Shown piece after piece: positions 1 to 16,189 of a stretch of DNA of 64,000 bases. Made by a program: the position numbers and the translations under genes. Location: positions 1 through 64,000 of the forward strand of contig NW_026252122.1 of the NCBI RefSeq assembly GCF_025399195.1. The letters run 5' to 3'. The first letter of the stretch is position 1; every line of letters begins with the position of its first letter. The notes beneath the pieces were generated by a model. That model did not search any database, was not told the origin of the DNA, and worked only from the letters and a program-made list of their open reading frames with translations. The stretch is from Umbelopsis ramanniana AG (Eukaryota > Mucoromycota > Umbelopsidomycetes > Umbelopsidales > Umbelopsidaceae).

Positions 1-103
1 CTTATTATTTATGAGTTGAAAGAGAACTGTCTTTTATTGAATGGAAACAAACGGAATCTATGGTTGATCAGTCATGTGACTGTCGGACATGACAGACTAC
101 AGC

Positions 104-109
104 CACGTG
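104..109. promoter_or_regulatory. CACGTG E-box upstream of the P2 gene
   Basis: A perfect CACGTG hexamer lies about 92 bp before the ribosomal P2 start codon. It is the binding site of bHLH factors in many fungi. Its position in a short promoter is suggestive, but function is inference from one hexamer. Confidence 0.3.
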
Positions 110-200
110 CAGTGGCTTATCCTCAGCCAAACAATTTTTTTTCATAAGGAAAAAAACCTTTTGCAAGTAGTAGCTCCTCCTCTTTCAGTTACCAATCGAC

Positions 201-680
201 ATGAAGTACCTCGCTGCTTATCTTTTGCTCCGCGCTGGTGGCAATGCTGCCCCCGCTGCCGATGATGTCAAGTCCCTTTTGGAATCCGTCGGTGCCGAAG
301 CCGATTCTGACCGTCTTTCCTCTTTGATCTCTGCCCTTGAGGGTAAGGATGTCGATGAGGTACTTGTGTTTTCTTTTTTCTCGTCCAATGCAATATGTCG
401 ACTCACCAAACTAACACCCAATCATTGTGATATAGATCATTGCTGAGGGTAAGGCCAAGCTTTCCTCTGTTCCCTCCGGTGGTGCCGCCTCTGCTGGTGC
501 TGCTGGTGCCTCTGCTGGTGCCGCTGCTGAGGAAGTTAAGGAAGAGAAGGAGGAAGAGAAGGAGGAGTCCGATGAGGTGCGTTTTACTGAAATCATTGTG
601 TGTGTGTTTGCAACGTAGGAAGCTAACTGATTCTTTTTTCATCATCTTTACAGGACATGGGCTTCGGTCTTTTCGACTAA
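201..680 (+). CDS. RPP2: 60S acidic ribosomal protein P2
   Basis: P2 is a stalk protein of the large ribosomal subunit that recruits elongation factors. Three exons are read at 201-359, 436-576 and 654-680, giving 108 residues. The N-terminus [10 protein letters not shown] and the segment [11 protein letters not shown] are the P2 dimerisation region. An Ala/Gly hinge follows, then a Glu/Lys-rich stretch, and the last exon supplies the diagnostic tail DMGFGLFD. Both introns have GT-AG ends and join in frame. The coding exons use a strongly biased, C/T-ending codon set, as expected for a very highly expressed gene. The gene converges on the neurofibromin gene, with about 200 bp between stop codons. 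Identification is secure because the C-terminal [11 protein letters not shown] signature is restricted to P-proteins. Confidence 0.96.
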
Positions 681-881
681 ATATGTCGCAATCCTCTTTT
701 AATCAAAAGCCACCACTCTGCAATAAAAGTAGCGCCTTTGTTTGAAGGATTCATTATCAAACATAAATATTATCAAATTTTTAAAGAATACTGTGCTATG
801 TAGAAGGGAAGAAAAAGTTTAGGGGGGGACAACCAGTTATATAGGCCAAAAACAATGTAGTATTATCTAAAAGTACAGAAT

Positions 882-3800
882 CTAGCTTATAATGCTTTCA
901 ACCAAAGCACTCGCCAGTTTGGCGGCTTTGACGGGTTCAAGCTTGTTGGCTCCAAGAGTGGTATCTGCCAGGGCTGCAAATTGAAGTTCGCCGAGCAATG
1001 ACTTTTGTGAAGGTTGCATACGCGCTTGCTGTATGGCAGATTCGGAGCACGCAGCAAGCATGATTTTATGGATGGATTCCAGCAACGTTGTATCTTGACT
1101 GACCAACAACAGTTGGTTCATTTTGGGTAGCAAAGAGTCGTAGCTAAGAAGAATGCGTTAATCTATAAAGCATCATGACGGTAACGTTATTCACCAGTAA
1201 CTTACACGACACCAAAAACGCTAGGGATAGCTAAGGCAGCCTCAGCTAACAAGCTGTAAATAAATGTTCTATCGACATCCTTGTCTGGCAAGCTTAGCAT
1301 ATTGACCAACAACGAAATCATTAGCAGACCAGTAGTGTTGTCCGGGATATCTGTCTTCTCAAAGATACTCTCATCATCTAGTTCGTGTGAGTCAAATCCA
1401 GCCAGTCGAAGAGCGTCAGGAAGTGCATCATCTCTAGATGCAAGAGGGAGTAATGCGACCAGGTAGCCAAGCATTTCGGTATTGACGATTCTTTGATCAA
1501 TGTTGTACTTTCTTTCAATTTCTAAAAACTTGCACAAAGCCATTCGAATAGCATCTCGGGTGTTATCGTGCTTCATACCCTTCAATAAGATGGCAACCAT
1601 GGCGAATTGGAAATGTGAGTTAAAGTTGACTTCGCATTCAACGTCCAGCTCCATGGCAGCTTCTTCAAATGGCTCTCTTGCGTTGAGCAAGGCTTCGATG
1701 ATAGATTCATCTTCATACAGTAGACGGTGATGATCCAGGATTTCTATGATAGTTGTCAATAGCTCAGTGGAGGCCGAGAAGATAGCTGGATCATTGATCT
1801 CCACAAGTGCCACAGCAATCCAGAATAGTGGCAACAGATATCGTGAGGTAGGTGGCATGTTTTGAGCAATGTTCTTGAGACACATCAAAATGCTAATGAG
1901 AAGGTTGGATTCGGTGTTGCTATGGAACTGCAATGCCCCACGTAAAGCTACCAAGATTTGGTACACCAGATCGTCGTCCACTTCGTCTTGAGCCAAACAG
2001 CCAATGACAATGAATGCTCGGGGTTGGATGGCGGGATTGAATTGGAACGCTGTACTGGTCACTAATCCCATCCATCGAGCACGCCAAGTGTTCGAGATAT
2101 CTAAATTGACAACAATGGTTATTTCTTTGTTCCAAGGTTGGCTCATGTAACTAAAGTATCATACCTATGGACGGTGCTCCCAAACTCATAGCTTCAATCA
2201 ATGTCTTGACGATAGTCTCCAATGATTGCAAGCTAAGATTCTCATGATTTCCGACCAAGGTCTCCCGGGAGATCGTGAAAGCATTGATATTTTCTTCTGT
2301 AATACCAAAAAGTACACGATTGCTGGATTCCGAAATGTCGTTGGCAAGGAAATGAAGCTTCTTAATGTGACCTTCCCGCAAAGGCGTTTCAGTTGAGAGC
2401 AACTGTAAGATATTGACCACCATGCCATGGATAGACGTCCTTATCAAAAGTGGGCCAGTTGCCACCAGAAGAGTTACGATGTACATTAATTCGGCCAAAT
2501 AAGGCTTAATTGGACTGGTACTGTGGAAAGAAAGCATGAGCGTAAATCGAACGAGTGTAGCGATTTCTATCCAAGCTGGATGTTCGGTCAAGGTCCTGCT
2601 GTATTGGAGGGAGGTTTTTTGAATGACCTTGAGTACAAGAATATGAGTAAGAATCATTATATTAACAAAGGAGACCACAGTTGGGAATCAACTTACCTTG
2701 CGAAGGCGAGCGATGATCTTGCCCTTGACAGCCACATTCGACAACGTAACAAGTGTATCAGCCATCGTTTCAGCTTGTGGCGAGCCAATCCCATGCTCTA
2801 CAGAAAATTGTACAAATGTGTCTAGCACAAGGTTGATGACATCGTCCACTTGACTAATGGTCTTCCATATTTTATCTTGAACAAGTCGGTAAATCTGATA
2901 GCATGGAAAGTAATGGTTAGTAAGACCGTGATTGAATCGGTAATTGTCAAGGTTACTGCTTCACTTACATCGACTCTGGTTACGGTCAAGTCAATCAATA
3001 GCCGGATAACCTCTTTGGTCTTAATGACGTTGTCGTTCTTTCCATCAGGACTATTTCTTGCGAAAATGCTTAGGTTTTGCAGCCAAGGAGCCATGTATTC
3101 AAGACACAACTGTCGTAAGGGTTCACTCGACTTATTGAAACCGACAAAGCATTCATTAAGGAATTCCAGAGTGAGATGCGGCTCTGTAACTGCAAGGTTC
3201 TCACTAATACCAACAATGAAGCTCGTGCTATTAGCCGGGATACAATGGTCCTTGGAGTTCAACAGGCGATTACTAATGTCAAATCGGAAGCTAAGACTGA
3301 GCGAATAGAGCAAGTTGTACGCTGCCAATCGCAGATCAGGATCGTCGCTTCCAATGTTCAACAACGCCATGTTCAGTAGTCTTCCTGGAACGTCTTCTGG
3401 GCGGATGATACGCTCGGTGACAGTGTTTGGTGTGGTCTGCTTAAAGCGTTTCTTATTATGATTCAGGAGCTGCAAGTCCCAAAAAAAAAGGATTGATCAG
3501 AAAAAGGCGATATCAAGCTATAATACTGCTAAAAGCTTACCGAAATCAATGCTTCTTTTCTAGGGGTAACAAAAGCCATGGAAGCCTTCAAAGTATCAAT
3601 TTTCAGCGTAAATTCGTTGGACTCATCGAATCTTGGATTAATGGTGGATGTCACATCGATATCCGAAATGTGGAAGACGTCGTTGATGATACTGGAATAG
3701 CCAGGTACAAGCTCTTGTTTACGAGTCTATCAAAAACATATTGAAGTTAGAAAACGTCCCGGCAAGCATCGCCCATTATTGAGTAATAACTGACCGTCAT

Positions 3801-6800
3801 AATCTGAACATGAGTGGTTCCGACCTTCACGGTAACAGCAGTGGAAGTATTGCTGGTGGATAGACGGTTGACAGGGTAAAACACGACACTAGCTTGGGCA
3901 TCAAGCTCAACTTTGAAATCATACAAATAGTTAAGCACATTGCATCATAGCATAAAGCTTCCTCCACATAGGATAACTCCTTACCTGTGGTTTGAGGCAA
4001 TCGTATTTTCGATGCTGGTATATGCTCTTGAAGCTCTGCTAGCGTAGATATAGACACAGTCTTTTTCGCTAATTTCGAGATCAAATTTCGATTGAACTTT
4101 CTAAAGTAAGAGCGGCTGTATGTACATGGGTTGTAAATATACAAGCAGGTAATCTTGTCAACCACATCATGTAGCATCATTCCAAACACTTGGTTTAGCC
4201 ACTGGCCGGGGAATTCATGCTTTGGACTGATCTGAGTATTGTCAAAGACGATTTCAAACGGTCTTGATGGCGTTCGGGTCATTTGCTGTTCAACAATCAA
4301 ACAACGTTAATTACTTGCTGTTTTCCGTGGACAGATGCTAAAACCATGGAAACCGGACTCACCTTCATCATATAGTAAAGAAGTAATTCGTAATCAACGT
4401 TTTCTCCCTCCATGCGTCTAATGATGAAATAAAACACTGGTCTTCCTGCCTTGGAGGCGCCACCTTCATAAAATATGTTTTTGGCAAGTAGGGCTTCCAA
4501 ACTGCGGTTTTCATTTCGTCTGATCAAATCTGAATAGACGTGTTCATTGGGCCGAGGCGAATGGTGTCTGAATGCCGGCGAGTCTTCTCTGGGCAGCTCA
4601 GCTGGCTTGTCAAACTGGAATAGCAGGTTTGATAGCGAATCAAACGTCTTCTTGAGCTGAAATACATCTCCTGATCCAGAATCGTTACGGACTGATTGCG
4701 TTGCAACATATCGAGACATACGTTCCAAATTATTAAACAGAAGTCTATGCAACTTGATATGTATGGTTTTGTCAACCTTTCCTGTTGAAACAATATTCGT
4801 GGGCTGCAGTTCAGATTGAGATGGAGACGTTGAGATATCTCGAAGGAAATTGGTAACCCGGTAAATGTTGGTAGTCAAGTAATCATTGAGGACGATCATG
4901 TGTGTTTCTTTAGCACCGAACAAGACATTGTTCGCCAAATTCTGAATGACTTTGGTTGCTTGAACCAGAAGCTTTCGGATTTCCTTGGTTTTAGGAGAAC
5001 ATCGTTTGGGCATACCAAGGCCTTCAGGCGTGAGAATAGCAGGACAGAAGAATCGCAAAAAGACAATACCACCAGCGGCAGTGTATTTGGCTTCAGGGAA
5101 TCGCTTTTGAACTGCCTTAACGACGAGAGAGAGAACTTCACGGAAGATGCTGAAGAGAAAAACAGGTGTTAAAATTTGAGAAACGCTTATAGTGAGCCCA
5201 TAACTAAACTTACTTTGGAGCTTTCTTAACCGAGTCACAAATTGGCTTGAGAAGCATTTCCGTTGCTTTTATGACATTCTCTCTGTTCTTAGCTATATCT
5301 TCATCTGGTCCAACCTTCTCAGGATCTAGCTCCCACGACGTGCACTCTGGCGGAATCTCATTGAACGCTTCAAGGGCAGGTTGCAATGTCATATGCAGAT
5401 AATCAGTGCATGAATTCTGTGTGAACAACGATATCATTCTAGTCGTGATATTGGTGCTTCTGAACAGAGTTGCTTCTTGCTCTGTTGTATGGGGTTAGTT
5501 TCGTTGCAATACCGTTTGTCCACGTATAAATTTCAAAGTACCTGTAGATTCAACTTCTCGAGATATGAGAGTTTTAAGCAGTTCCATATGCTTGTTTCGA
5601 GATTCGAAGCATGCCATAAGAACCTCGGCAACTTCTTCGATCTGCTGAGCAGGACACACTTCACAGAAGGCCAGTGTAATGTTGACATCGGAATCAACAA
5701 GCATCTAAATAACACACTCTCATTATCTTGGTCATTTTCGTTGCGTGTCACTGTCTATTGATGTAACTTACCCTAACCAACCTCTCATTTCTTTCTTCTT
5801 CGAAGTCTTCCGCTAGGGTATCAAACTCCGTACCTTGCTTTAAGATATTGGTCAAGACCTGCATGAACGCGGCTCTGGTACGAGTATCTTCATGATACCC
5901 CATTGTCAGCGAATACTTCAGGCCAGCATCTACGTTAGCACTCAGTAGATTGGACATGGCCAAAATGGTGTAATTTTTCAACGGCTCCAAATCCTTTGGA
6001 TTTTCTATAGTCTAAGTAAGTAAAGGCGGTCGATGTTAGTCCTATATTAATTGGCAAATATTTAGTGCGCATACTTCGCATTTTACTTACTCTATTAGGC
6101 TTCAAGCCATTTGCAGTCTTCGAATCGACAATCGCCCGCGTCTGCTGATGTAAGTACGTTAATGCATGATAACCAATTTCCATGTTCAAATATGTCAATT
6201 TACCTCGATGTTCTTGCATCTATTCAAAAGCTTTAAAAAGAAGGTGAAGTATTTGTAGAAAATACGACTTTTGACTTGTCCTAGTTGACCCTCTTGAGCG
6301 GGCTCCAGTGGTTGTAAAGGTAATTGGTGTAGCAAGGCAACAATGGTTTTCAAACAAGCTTGATCAAGATCATGATAAAGCTTCTCATTCATTGCGGTAT
6401 CCATTGGATTATGGTTGGATTTACTCTCCGGTTTCTGGCATGGAATGAAAACATCGTATGAGCACCTCATCCGGTTGCATGTCTGGTCTTTGCACGGCAT
6501 TCACTTACCAAAGCAAAATCACTAGTCCACTCCACAATGATCTCCAGCAATCGATTTCTCACAAGGTATTCTTGACGGATAGTTACATAATCCTTCTTTT
6601 GCATGAGAGCTTCGCACAAGTTGCACATTCTGATTTTCATTTTGAGCGCAGTTTGGCTACTTCCCAGCTTGTTAAGATACCTTGCAAACTGATGAATCAA
6701 TCCACTGAAGTTGATGGCGAATACGCTCTCAGATGAGGCATTAATTCGGTCAAGAATGAGCTTGAGAATGGTGATAGACTGGTCGATGAGTAAATTGAAA

Positions 6801-9800
6801 CGTGGCGAGCAGACAACATCGCCATCCGCCTCAAAGCATTGAGACAGGGTTTCTTCCATATGTTCCAGCAACATGGCGTGAAGGACAGGAGATAAATCGC
6901 GACCCAAAGCTTCCTTCGCCGTCTCTCGCATGAAAATGTTATCACTGATCAAATGCTCAAAGAGCTCCATGACGAACATTTTGATCATGGCATGATACTC
7001 GGGAGCAGTTCTCGGTTGACGAATTGGTTTTCTACCGGTAAAGAGCCAAATGTCCAGCAGCTTATCGCTTTGCGACGTTGTTAACAAACATCCACCCACA
7101 GCTGCCAAGAAACCAGTGTAGTTCTATTATGGACAGATTCCCGATTTAGCATGCTTCACGAACAAACCGTATTCACATTTTACAACACACCCACCTGCCA
7201 CTGAAAGGCTCGTTCTTCCAGAGTCATGTACTGATACGGCCTTGAGTGGCGGCCAAGGGATGGTGATGCGACCTTCTTGTCTGCACCTCTAGAGAGCCGA
7301 CTGGTTATAGGATCAGAGTTGGACATCAAGCCTTCATAGTCGTCCAGATCATTTTGCGATAGCATCTTCCAGCGCTGCCAAATCTCCTCCCAAGCACCTA
7401 AAATTCCGGGGTTTTGTTGATTCAACAGTCGAAGAGATTCACGAATACGTCGCTGTTGCGCTTTACGACCCAAGAACGATTCATTATTCTTAACGATGGA
7501 CTCGTAGATCGACAGATTTCCCAACATCAATAGGTCAGTATTAGAGTATGCTTCCATCTCCTCCAACATACGGCCACTGGACCCAACAAAAGGAAGACAT
7601 TGGATAGCAAGGGCGCAAATGTCGGTATTCAACGACGAGAACGAGACCAAAAGTGCAGCTTCCATGAACACTGATATTTGAATTGCCTCGATGGTATCTG
7701 CCCCGTCAGCAACGGCTTCCTATTTTTGCAAGTATATTTAGACATCGACCTTTCTGTGGGTAAGTGAGCTGACAAGTGTGTCAACGTACCTGATGTGGTG
7801 TGACGAATTCAACAGCAAGGCGCATCAATCTATAAAAGGTTTCTAATAATTGCTTTGAACAATCTTCGTTTTCTCGGGTTTGGAATATTTGAATGCATAT
7901 ATCTCTAATCACTTGAGTCGAGCCCTTCCAAAAAGTACTGACAATCTTGGAGCTGTTAGCGCACCAGTTACTGATACTCGATGGTTGATAGAACGCTCCG
8001 AGACAAGCTGCTGCCATGGTTTGTATGGTCGACTTTGGCGACGATAGAAGATACGTTGTTTTAAGCAACATACTGGTGTTTTGCGACACTCGTTCATTGT
8101 CATCATCGGACCCCTGCGATCAACAGAACAATGAGTTTTTGGAGGCTACTTCATGATCATTATGAGTTGCAACTTACCAAGAGAGCAATCAATGGGTTTT
8201 TCGAGAACAGTTTCAGTATATTGTGTAAAAGAGTTTGCACTTCAGCTGGGGTTGTTTGAGCGTCCAGTCGCCTTAACGCGATGACGTTGGTTCGATCCGG
8301 TGGTATACCTTCTATGAAAGTGTGCATATGGAGGATTTCAAGATCGGCATAGTCCAGAAATAACTTTCGCATGGGAGCTGCAAGATAACTATGCATGGAC
8401 ATAATCAAAGGATACCATGGAAGTCTCTTCTGCGACTCGGATATTTCAGAGCACGCCTTGATGAGGGCAAGTTTGTAAGAGATGTGAACATGATCTTCAA
8501 GACAACTAGGCACTAGCTTCTCCAGCACACTTCTGGCATCTAATCTGAAAAGGGATAGCATAAAATCGGTGGTGACCTTTTGCTGATCAATGTGCAGGCC
8601 GCTCATGCCGCTATTAATCATGCTGCTAGTTGCCGGCTTAGAGAAATCGAAAACTTTCTCTCTAATTTCGTTCTCGATATCAGCGGCAATGTGTCGAAGA
8701 ACACAGTTTTCGGTGGGCGGAACATACGTCGATGTCTTACAGATGTCGACGTAACAAGCCGTAGCGATTGCTGACGTTTTGGAACTTCGTAAAGCCTTTC
8801 GAAGAGTTTCAAGGAATGCACCCTTTTTTTCCCCAACAGTAACAGTGTATATTAGCGACAGGTACGAGTAGCAAATATCGGGAGTGCCTCACTTACCCGT
8901 CTAGACGCTTGCGAGGGAGCTTCGCTCATGAACGCTTGAATCAAAATGTCTGGGCATAGGACCAACAACATGGTTTGCAAAGGCCACATGACAGATCTTT
9001 TCCTGGTATTGTCAATGACAGCAGCAGCCATGTCAAAAAGAATCTCAGGACCGTTGTCGACACGTTTGGAGTTGACGGATAGGTCTATGAATTCAAGAGT
9101 GTAAAGTTCAATCCAGTTCCAAATGGCGTTTCTCAAATATACAGCAACTCGCAACTGCAAGGAGGTGCCCAAGTGCATGAAACATGTTGTCATTTCTACA
9201 AATCAATGAGGCAGTGAGTCTATGTTGATCAATTCACAAACGGAAAATGAATGTGGCCATACCTCTAATGACTTGTGCCAGACGTTTTGAGTTGAGAGAA
9301 GCACACTCTAAAAGACGAAGATCAGACCACTCCTTTAGCTCTTCTGAAGCAGCAGCAAATATAGCAAGTCGTGCACGAATTCTTGCAAAGAAAGTGGTCC
9401 AATTACTGGCGCTGGTATAGAATAAGATCTTGCGAGCTGTTTGATATATATCCAATACCATTTCGCCAGTATTGTCCAGATTCAGGCTACTCATGCTGTC
9501 CGTACGCTTGGGCAAGGGTGAAGTCGGAACATTGTTGTGCTGGGCGTTGGCTTGATCTTCGTGCATTTGCATTTGATGAAGGAACGGCGAAAGTACAGTA
9601 GAGATGTAATCGGTCAATTCATCATCCAGTGGCGGTGGATCGTACAATGGTCTAGGTACAGAATAGTACTTCTCGTACAAGGTGTGTTCACTGCTTTCTG
9701 ATATATTTGCAACCGAATGATTCTCATCCTCCAGTGTTTCCTCTGTTCGATGGCTGGTCTGCGAGCTTTTGCGTTCTAAGGTTTTGACTCGCTCACAGCA

Positions 9801-10481
9801 TTGTTGGTGATTAAATTGCTGGTGATGCTGCATACATGTTGCCAGGGTCCTCAGCAGAAACAACTGCGATTGTAGTATCTCTGACGGAATCAACGACGCT
9901 GATAATTCCTCCGACGCCTAACGTATGACAAGAGCGGTCAGTCATGACACTGCATATGAAGATATTCTCTTTCATGCATTGCATTAAAAAGATTTTGGAG
10001 TCCATTTCTTTCCTTCCTCTCGTCACTTCTTTCCTTTGACCGTTGGTAAAGTCAAATATTACTTACTTTGCTAAGGTTTTCGATACTACTGGCTAGCATT
10101 TTTGCAATTGACGGTAACCGAAATTCCGATAACTCAGTCAGAGCGGCCACTAATTTTTTTTTTTGATTAGTTAGAAACCCACAAATCCGCCCCCAACATC
10201 AAAGGAAACGTCCGTGGTCCCCCTTGTGATATGATATTTTGCCATGAATGGCCTGAATGAATCAATCAACATGATCACTTACCGGTCTGTTGAACCGTGG
10301 GATCTGTCTCTAAGTCATGCAACTGGTTACCGCTATTTACCGGGAGCTGCAAGATGTGAAGCGATTAGCGTCGAGAACAATCTTATGCAGGGGTTGTTAT
10401 AGCCTCGGGATGTGATATGAAACTTACTCGAGCTGTGAGTCTGTTGACAAGACTCAAGATGAGCTTGGTGTTTCCGTTCAT
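882..10481 (-). CDS. NF1: Neurofibromin-type Ras GTPase-activating protein
   Basis: This large multi-exon gene, roughly 2,600 residues, encodes a negative regulator of Ras. The N-terminus (start at 10481, MNGNTKLILSLVNRLTAR then LPVNSGNQ) aligns with human neurofibromin VSRFDEQLPIKTGQQ. The RasGAP domain occupies about 5.7-4.7 kb: the arginine finger lies in ATLFRSTNIT (Arg codon 5459-5461) and the second signature is FLRFFCPAI. The Sec14-PH region follows (FEIVFDNTQISPKHEF, then YIYNPCTYSRSYFRKF). After it come the armadillo-like segments RPEDVPGRLLNMALLNIGS and EPHLTLEFLNECFVGF. The C-terminal block contains FNPAIQPRAFIVIGCL. All these blocks occur in the same order as in human NF1, so this is a full-length neurofibromin orthologue. 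The start is the first in-frame ATG after an upstream stop, though an untranslated or coding exon further upstream is not excluded. Exon joins inside the gene were only spot-checked. Confidence 0.95.
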
Positions 10482-11697
10482 GGCCAGACTTTGAGAGATC
10501 GTGTGCGATGACACTTGAGGGAACGACAGATTTGGTTGACGACTAAGTAAATGACTGGAAGAGATTCAAGTGATTTCAAAATCGAGGTTGTTGGATTGAA
10601 ATACCACCCGTCAAAGTAGTATTTCAGGGCCGAGCAAGAACTGGAGTTAAGACGGAGGGAAGAGAAATTGAGGCCAAATAGTCAGAGTTCAATTTGGGAA
10701 ATGTGGTTTCGCGGTGTAACAACCACAGACCACTGCAAGGTTATTTGTGACATGCTGAGCGGGCAAACCTTAGCGAGAATTTGTAAGGATTGACCTGAAA
10801 GTAGCTTCTATAAAGTGCATTTGGCGCGCATCATCATTGTGCAGAACTAGTATTAACGACGCTACACAGTGGGTAAACACGCACCTAACATTTTGACCGT
10901 TTTTCATGTACACGTTGCTGTCCACCACTCTTCACATTTGCTAGCGCGTCCCAAAAACGGGTTGTTAAGTAAGCCAGTGTTACGTCCAGAAACAAATGCG
11001 ACGTGGGACTTGACTCAGGTTTAGCAATCGTGTTATATGTTTTTAGATAGATTGAAGACATGTATGGCCTCACGTGTAGTTAAAAGACATTTTTATGTCA
11101 ACGTTTGCCGTCTATACGCCTGTAACAGCAACCACGTTGAAACTGACTACAAGTTAATACATTATGAGACTATTTGGTGTTCGATTTTTGTTACAACATG
11201 AAAAGAGATGAAGACGACATTGATAGAGAGATAACAAGCTGACCATGATGATAATGAAAGGCTGACGGCGATACGTTTGCTGCAAGCAGCTTGTAAGGGG
11301 ATGGACCATTTCAACCCGTATAATGTTTGAAAGAGTCTGCGGGTACAAAATATCTGAGGTTATAGATAAAAACTGCGAATTGATTTCAGCCAGCCGACCG
11401 TATCACATAGGAAGGGCAGAATTGGGAGGTAGAAAAAAAACCTGCAACGCTTCTGTGAGGTAGTGAAGAACAGGTGATATACAGTCGAAACATGGCATAT
11501 TTGACCAGAGACTTTGACAAGGTGATCATCGTGTTAAAATTACCCAAGCTTTGGTTACCAGGCTAAATGCCTTTATAGTTAGCACCAATACTTTGGAACA
11601 TTTCGATTTTGTACGACGGGTTCCTACTACTATGGTTACAGTAAGCATGTGCCTGCCTACGTTTAATAAGCGCACTGAATTTGAAAACATGGGGGAA
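10482..11697. other. Intergenic region between neurofibromin and the Rab3GAP2_N gene
   Basis: About 1.2 kb holding the promoter of the neurofibromin gene and the 3' flank of the next minus-strand gene. Only short open frames with no recognisable protein features are present, for example a 64-codon frame at 11154-11348. I see no repeat or RNA gene. Confidence 0.6.
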
Positions 11698-13877
11698 TCA
11701 TCGTTTATTAACCTCGATTCGCCTAACCTCGCCAGTAGGGCCAATCAACAAGCATTCAGCAAGGCCTTGTTGCGTCGAATCATTAGCAGATGCTGCCGGT
11801 CGCCTACGTTCTATGCCAACCATACTGCTGCCAAGCGGCTCACCACCACAGTTGACTAATCGCCAGCCTACACCGATATGAAAAACACCGATTTGCTTTC
11901 CATGCCTCATTTGAAATATTTTGAGTAATCCACGGCGTGGCGAATACATTACTAGGAATAAAAGTATGTTGCCTCGAGATGGACTGCTGGGATCAGGTAT
12001 CTCGATCCAACCACATACTGCGTCTCGTAATCCTTTCCAAATTCTGGTGATTTCTCCTGTGTCGACATCCAATAGCATAACTCGTCCCAATACATCGCTG
12101 ACAGCAGCAAGGGAGTGCATCGGTGGACTAGATGACGGTGGCGAGTGCCAGATGTGTACAATTCGACGAGCTGGGTCATCCAAAGATAAGATATTTGGTA
12201 GTGTCGTGGCAGGTTCGATTTGAGTGGGTGGAGGGGGCATATCTGGTACAAAAGGTGAAGGAGATGCCGATCGTGAACTTGAAGCCGACCGAGATGAACC
12301 CCACCATGATTTCGCTAATGAAAATACCGGAGTGGCTACGCGTGATACCACGTAACTGGCAAGCGATACGGCGGAGAGTAAAGGTCGGCTGCTATCACTT
12401 GTTCCATAGTAAGCGAGCATTGGTTTGGATCCTACCGCAATATACCTCGCTGTCATATCAACATCTAAGACATCTGTGGAAATCACCCCCGGTAACGATA
12501 TTTGATTATTTCGGCCTCGTTGCAATGATGGTCCTATTCGTAAAAGAGCGGAAAGTATTAATTTGGCAGCATTCACTGAACATAGGGTCCATAGCATCGT
12601 AACACTGACCCAGACTAATTATATCAGATATCCCTTCTTGATACTGAAGATCCCATTTTTTGTATGAAAACGCAGTTTGACCCCGTGAAGTATCTTCAAG
12701 AAGATAAAACATGTTAATCTTTCCTTGGTAAATTCGATATGGCAGCGGTGGAAAACTAGATAAATCATTCTTACCGATGCCACTTTCTCGCTGTCCGTCG
12801 CATACTCTAAGAACCATCCAAAGGCTCTGTCCGTCTATACTAACAACTTGGCCATTATGATACAATATGGTGATTTCTTCATCTTCATCAACCACATTCC
12901 TCGTGTTTGCCTTGATAACGGCTGGAGGAGTCCTCATTTTGATTCGCAAGATACATGCTTGCTCCAGGATTTGTGAGGTCAAGAGAACGCCGTTCTAAAC
13001 GTTACATGTTGAGCGATGTGAACATACGACGATGGATTGAATGACAACACACTCACCTCTGAAAACACCCGGAGCCAACCAGAATTGTATCCTACCATAA
13101 TGAAGAACTGGCTCTTTCGAATGGAAGGTACAAATAAAGGTAGGCAGAGTATTGCCGTAATTTCCTCGCTGAGAAAGATAAGGTATGGCATGAGTTAATG
13201 ATCTCACTATCATGGAGAGGTCCTCGGTTGACATATGTTTTCATTTACCCAGTATATTCGCATCCAGAGCCTTGACCAATAGCGAAATATTCTTCTTCTT
13301 CCAAATGCCGTTTTACAACAACGAATTTCGTTTTATGCGCTAAAGCAATATGTGATCCATCTGCAGATGCTGAGACAAGGTAGGGTTCGATAGTCGGACT
13401 TTGCGGAATAGAAGAGGTTGAGGTTGCAACTGAAGATACTGACGATGGCGACACGCTTGTTAAGTGAAGAGTAGACTTGGGTTCCGAGTGCTTCTTAAAG
13501 ATCCAAAGAGGAGTAGATATTAACGTCAAAGGATCAAAAGCGGCGTTGTGCGTGTAGAACGTCGTCGTGACTGTACCTTAACATCGTCATCGGCCCAGCC
13601 CCAGTCAGTATCCCAGCCGTCACCTACATCAAATGGTGTATACTATCAGTTGGCTTGTTGAAAGATAGAAAAGCAGGCATTAGCGGTGGTTACACGCTCT
13701 ACCTTCATCGTCCCTGCTAGGTTTGGATTCGTCGTCATCCCTAATCTTGGCTTCTTGTGACGGATCTTCACTTATATCTTTGACAACGGTGGAAACTTGA
13801 GGTATGCGACCAAATAAGATAGATAGTACAGGTGTTGGTATTGCACAGGTAGGTTGAAGAGTGCATTTTAAAGTCAT
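11698..13877 (-). CDS. Rab3GAP non-catalytic subunit-like protein (RAB3GAP2_N domain only)
   Basis: The product resembles the N-terminal half of the human RAB3GAP2 regulatory subunit, which with RAB3GAP1 regulates Rab3/Rab18 GTPases in membrane traffic. The clearest blocks are AAVSDVLGRVMLLDVDTGE, RIWKGLRDAVCGWIE and FLVMYSPRRGLLKIF, which match the human order (LAAVTDDFGRVILLDV, MWKGYRDAQIGWI, YAPRRGILEVW). An N-terminal Trp/Asp segment (DGWDTDWGWADDD) lies at about 13.6 kb. The gene has several short introns and starts at MTLKCTLQPT (13877). The protein ends with GEVRRIEVNKR at a clean TGA, so it has about 630 residues against nearly 1,400 in the human protein; the C-terminal half is absent. 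The gene lies only about 175 bp downstream of the NDR kinase stop on the same strand. The domain assignment is firm, the biochemical role inferred. Confidence 0.85.
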
Positions 13878-14052
13878 TAGAGCTGTCTGCCTTGTTCCAA
13901 GACAACGGCGTCAGCGGGTCTGTTCGTCTTTTTGATTTTCAAGTCACAAGCTGCTGCATCACTCTCACTGCGTTAGCTAGCAAAAATGAAAGGGTTTTAT
14001 TTTTTCTCTTTTTATTGCTTTGGATTCAATACAATAAATGGTATCGAAAGGG

Positions 14053-16189
<2,137 letters not shown>

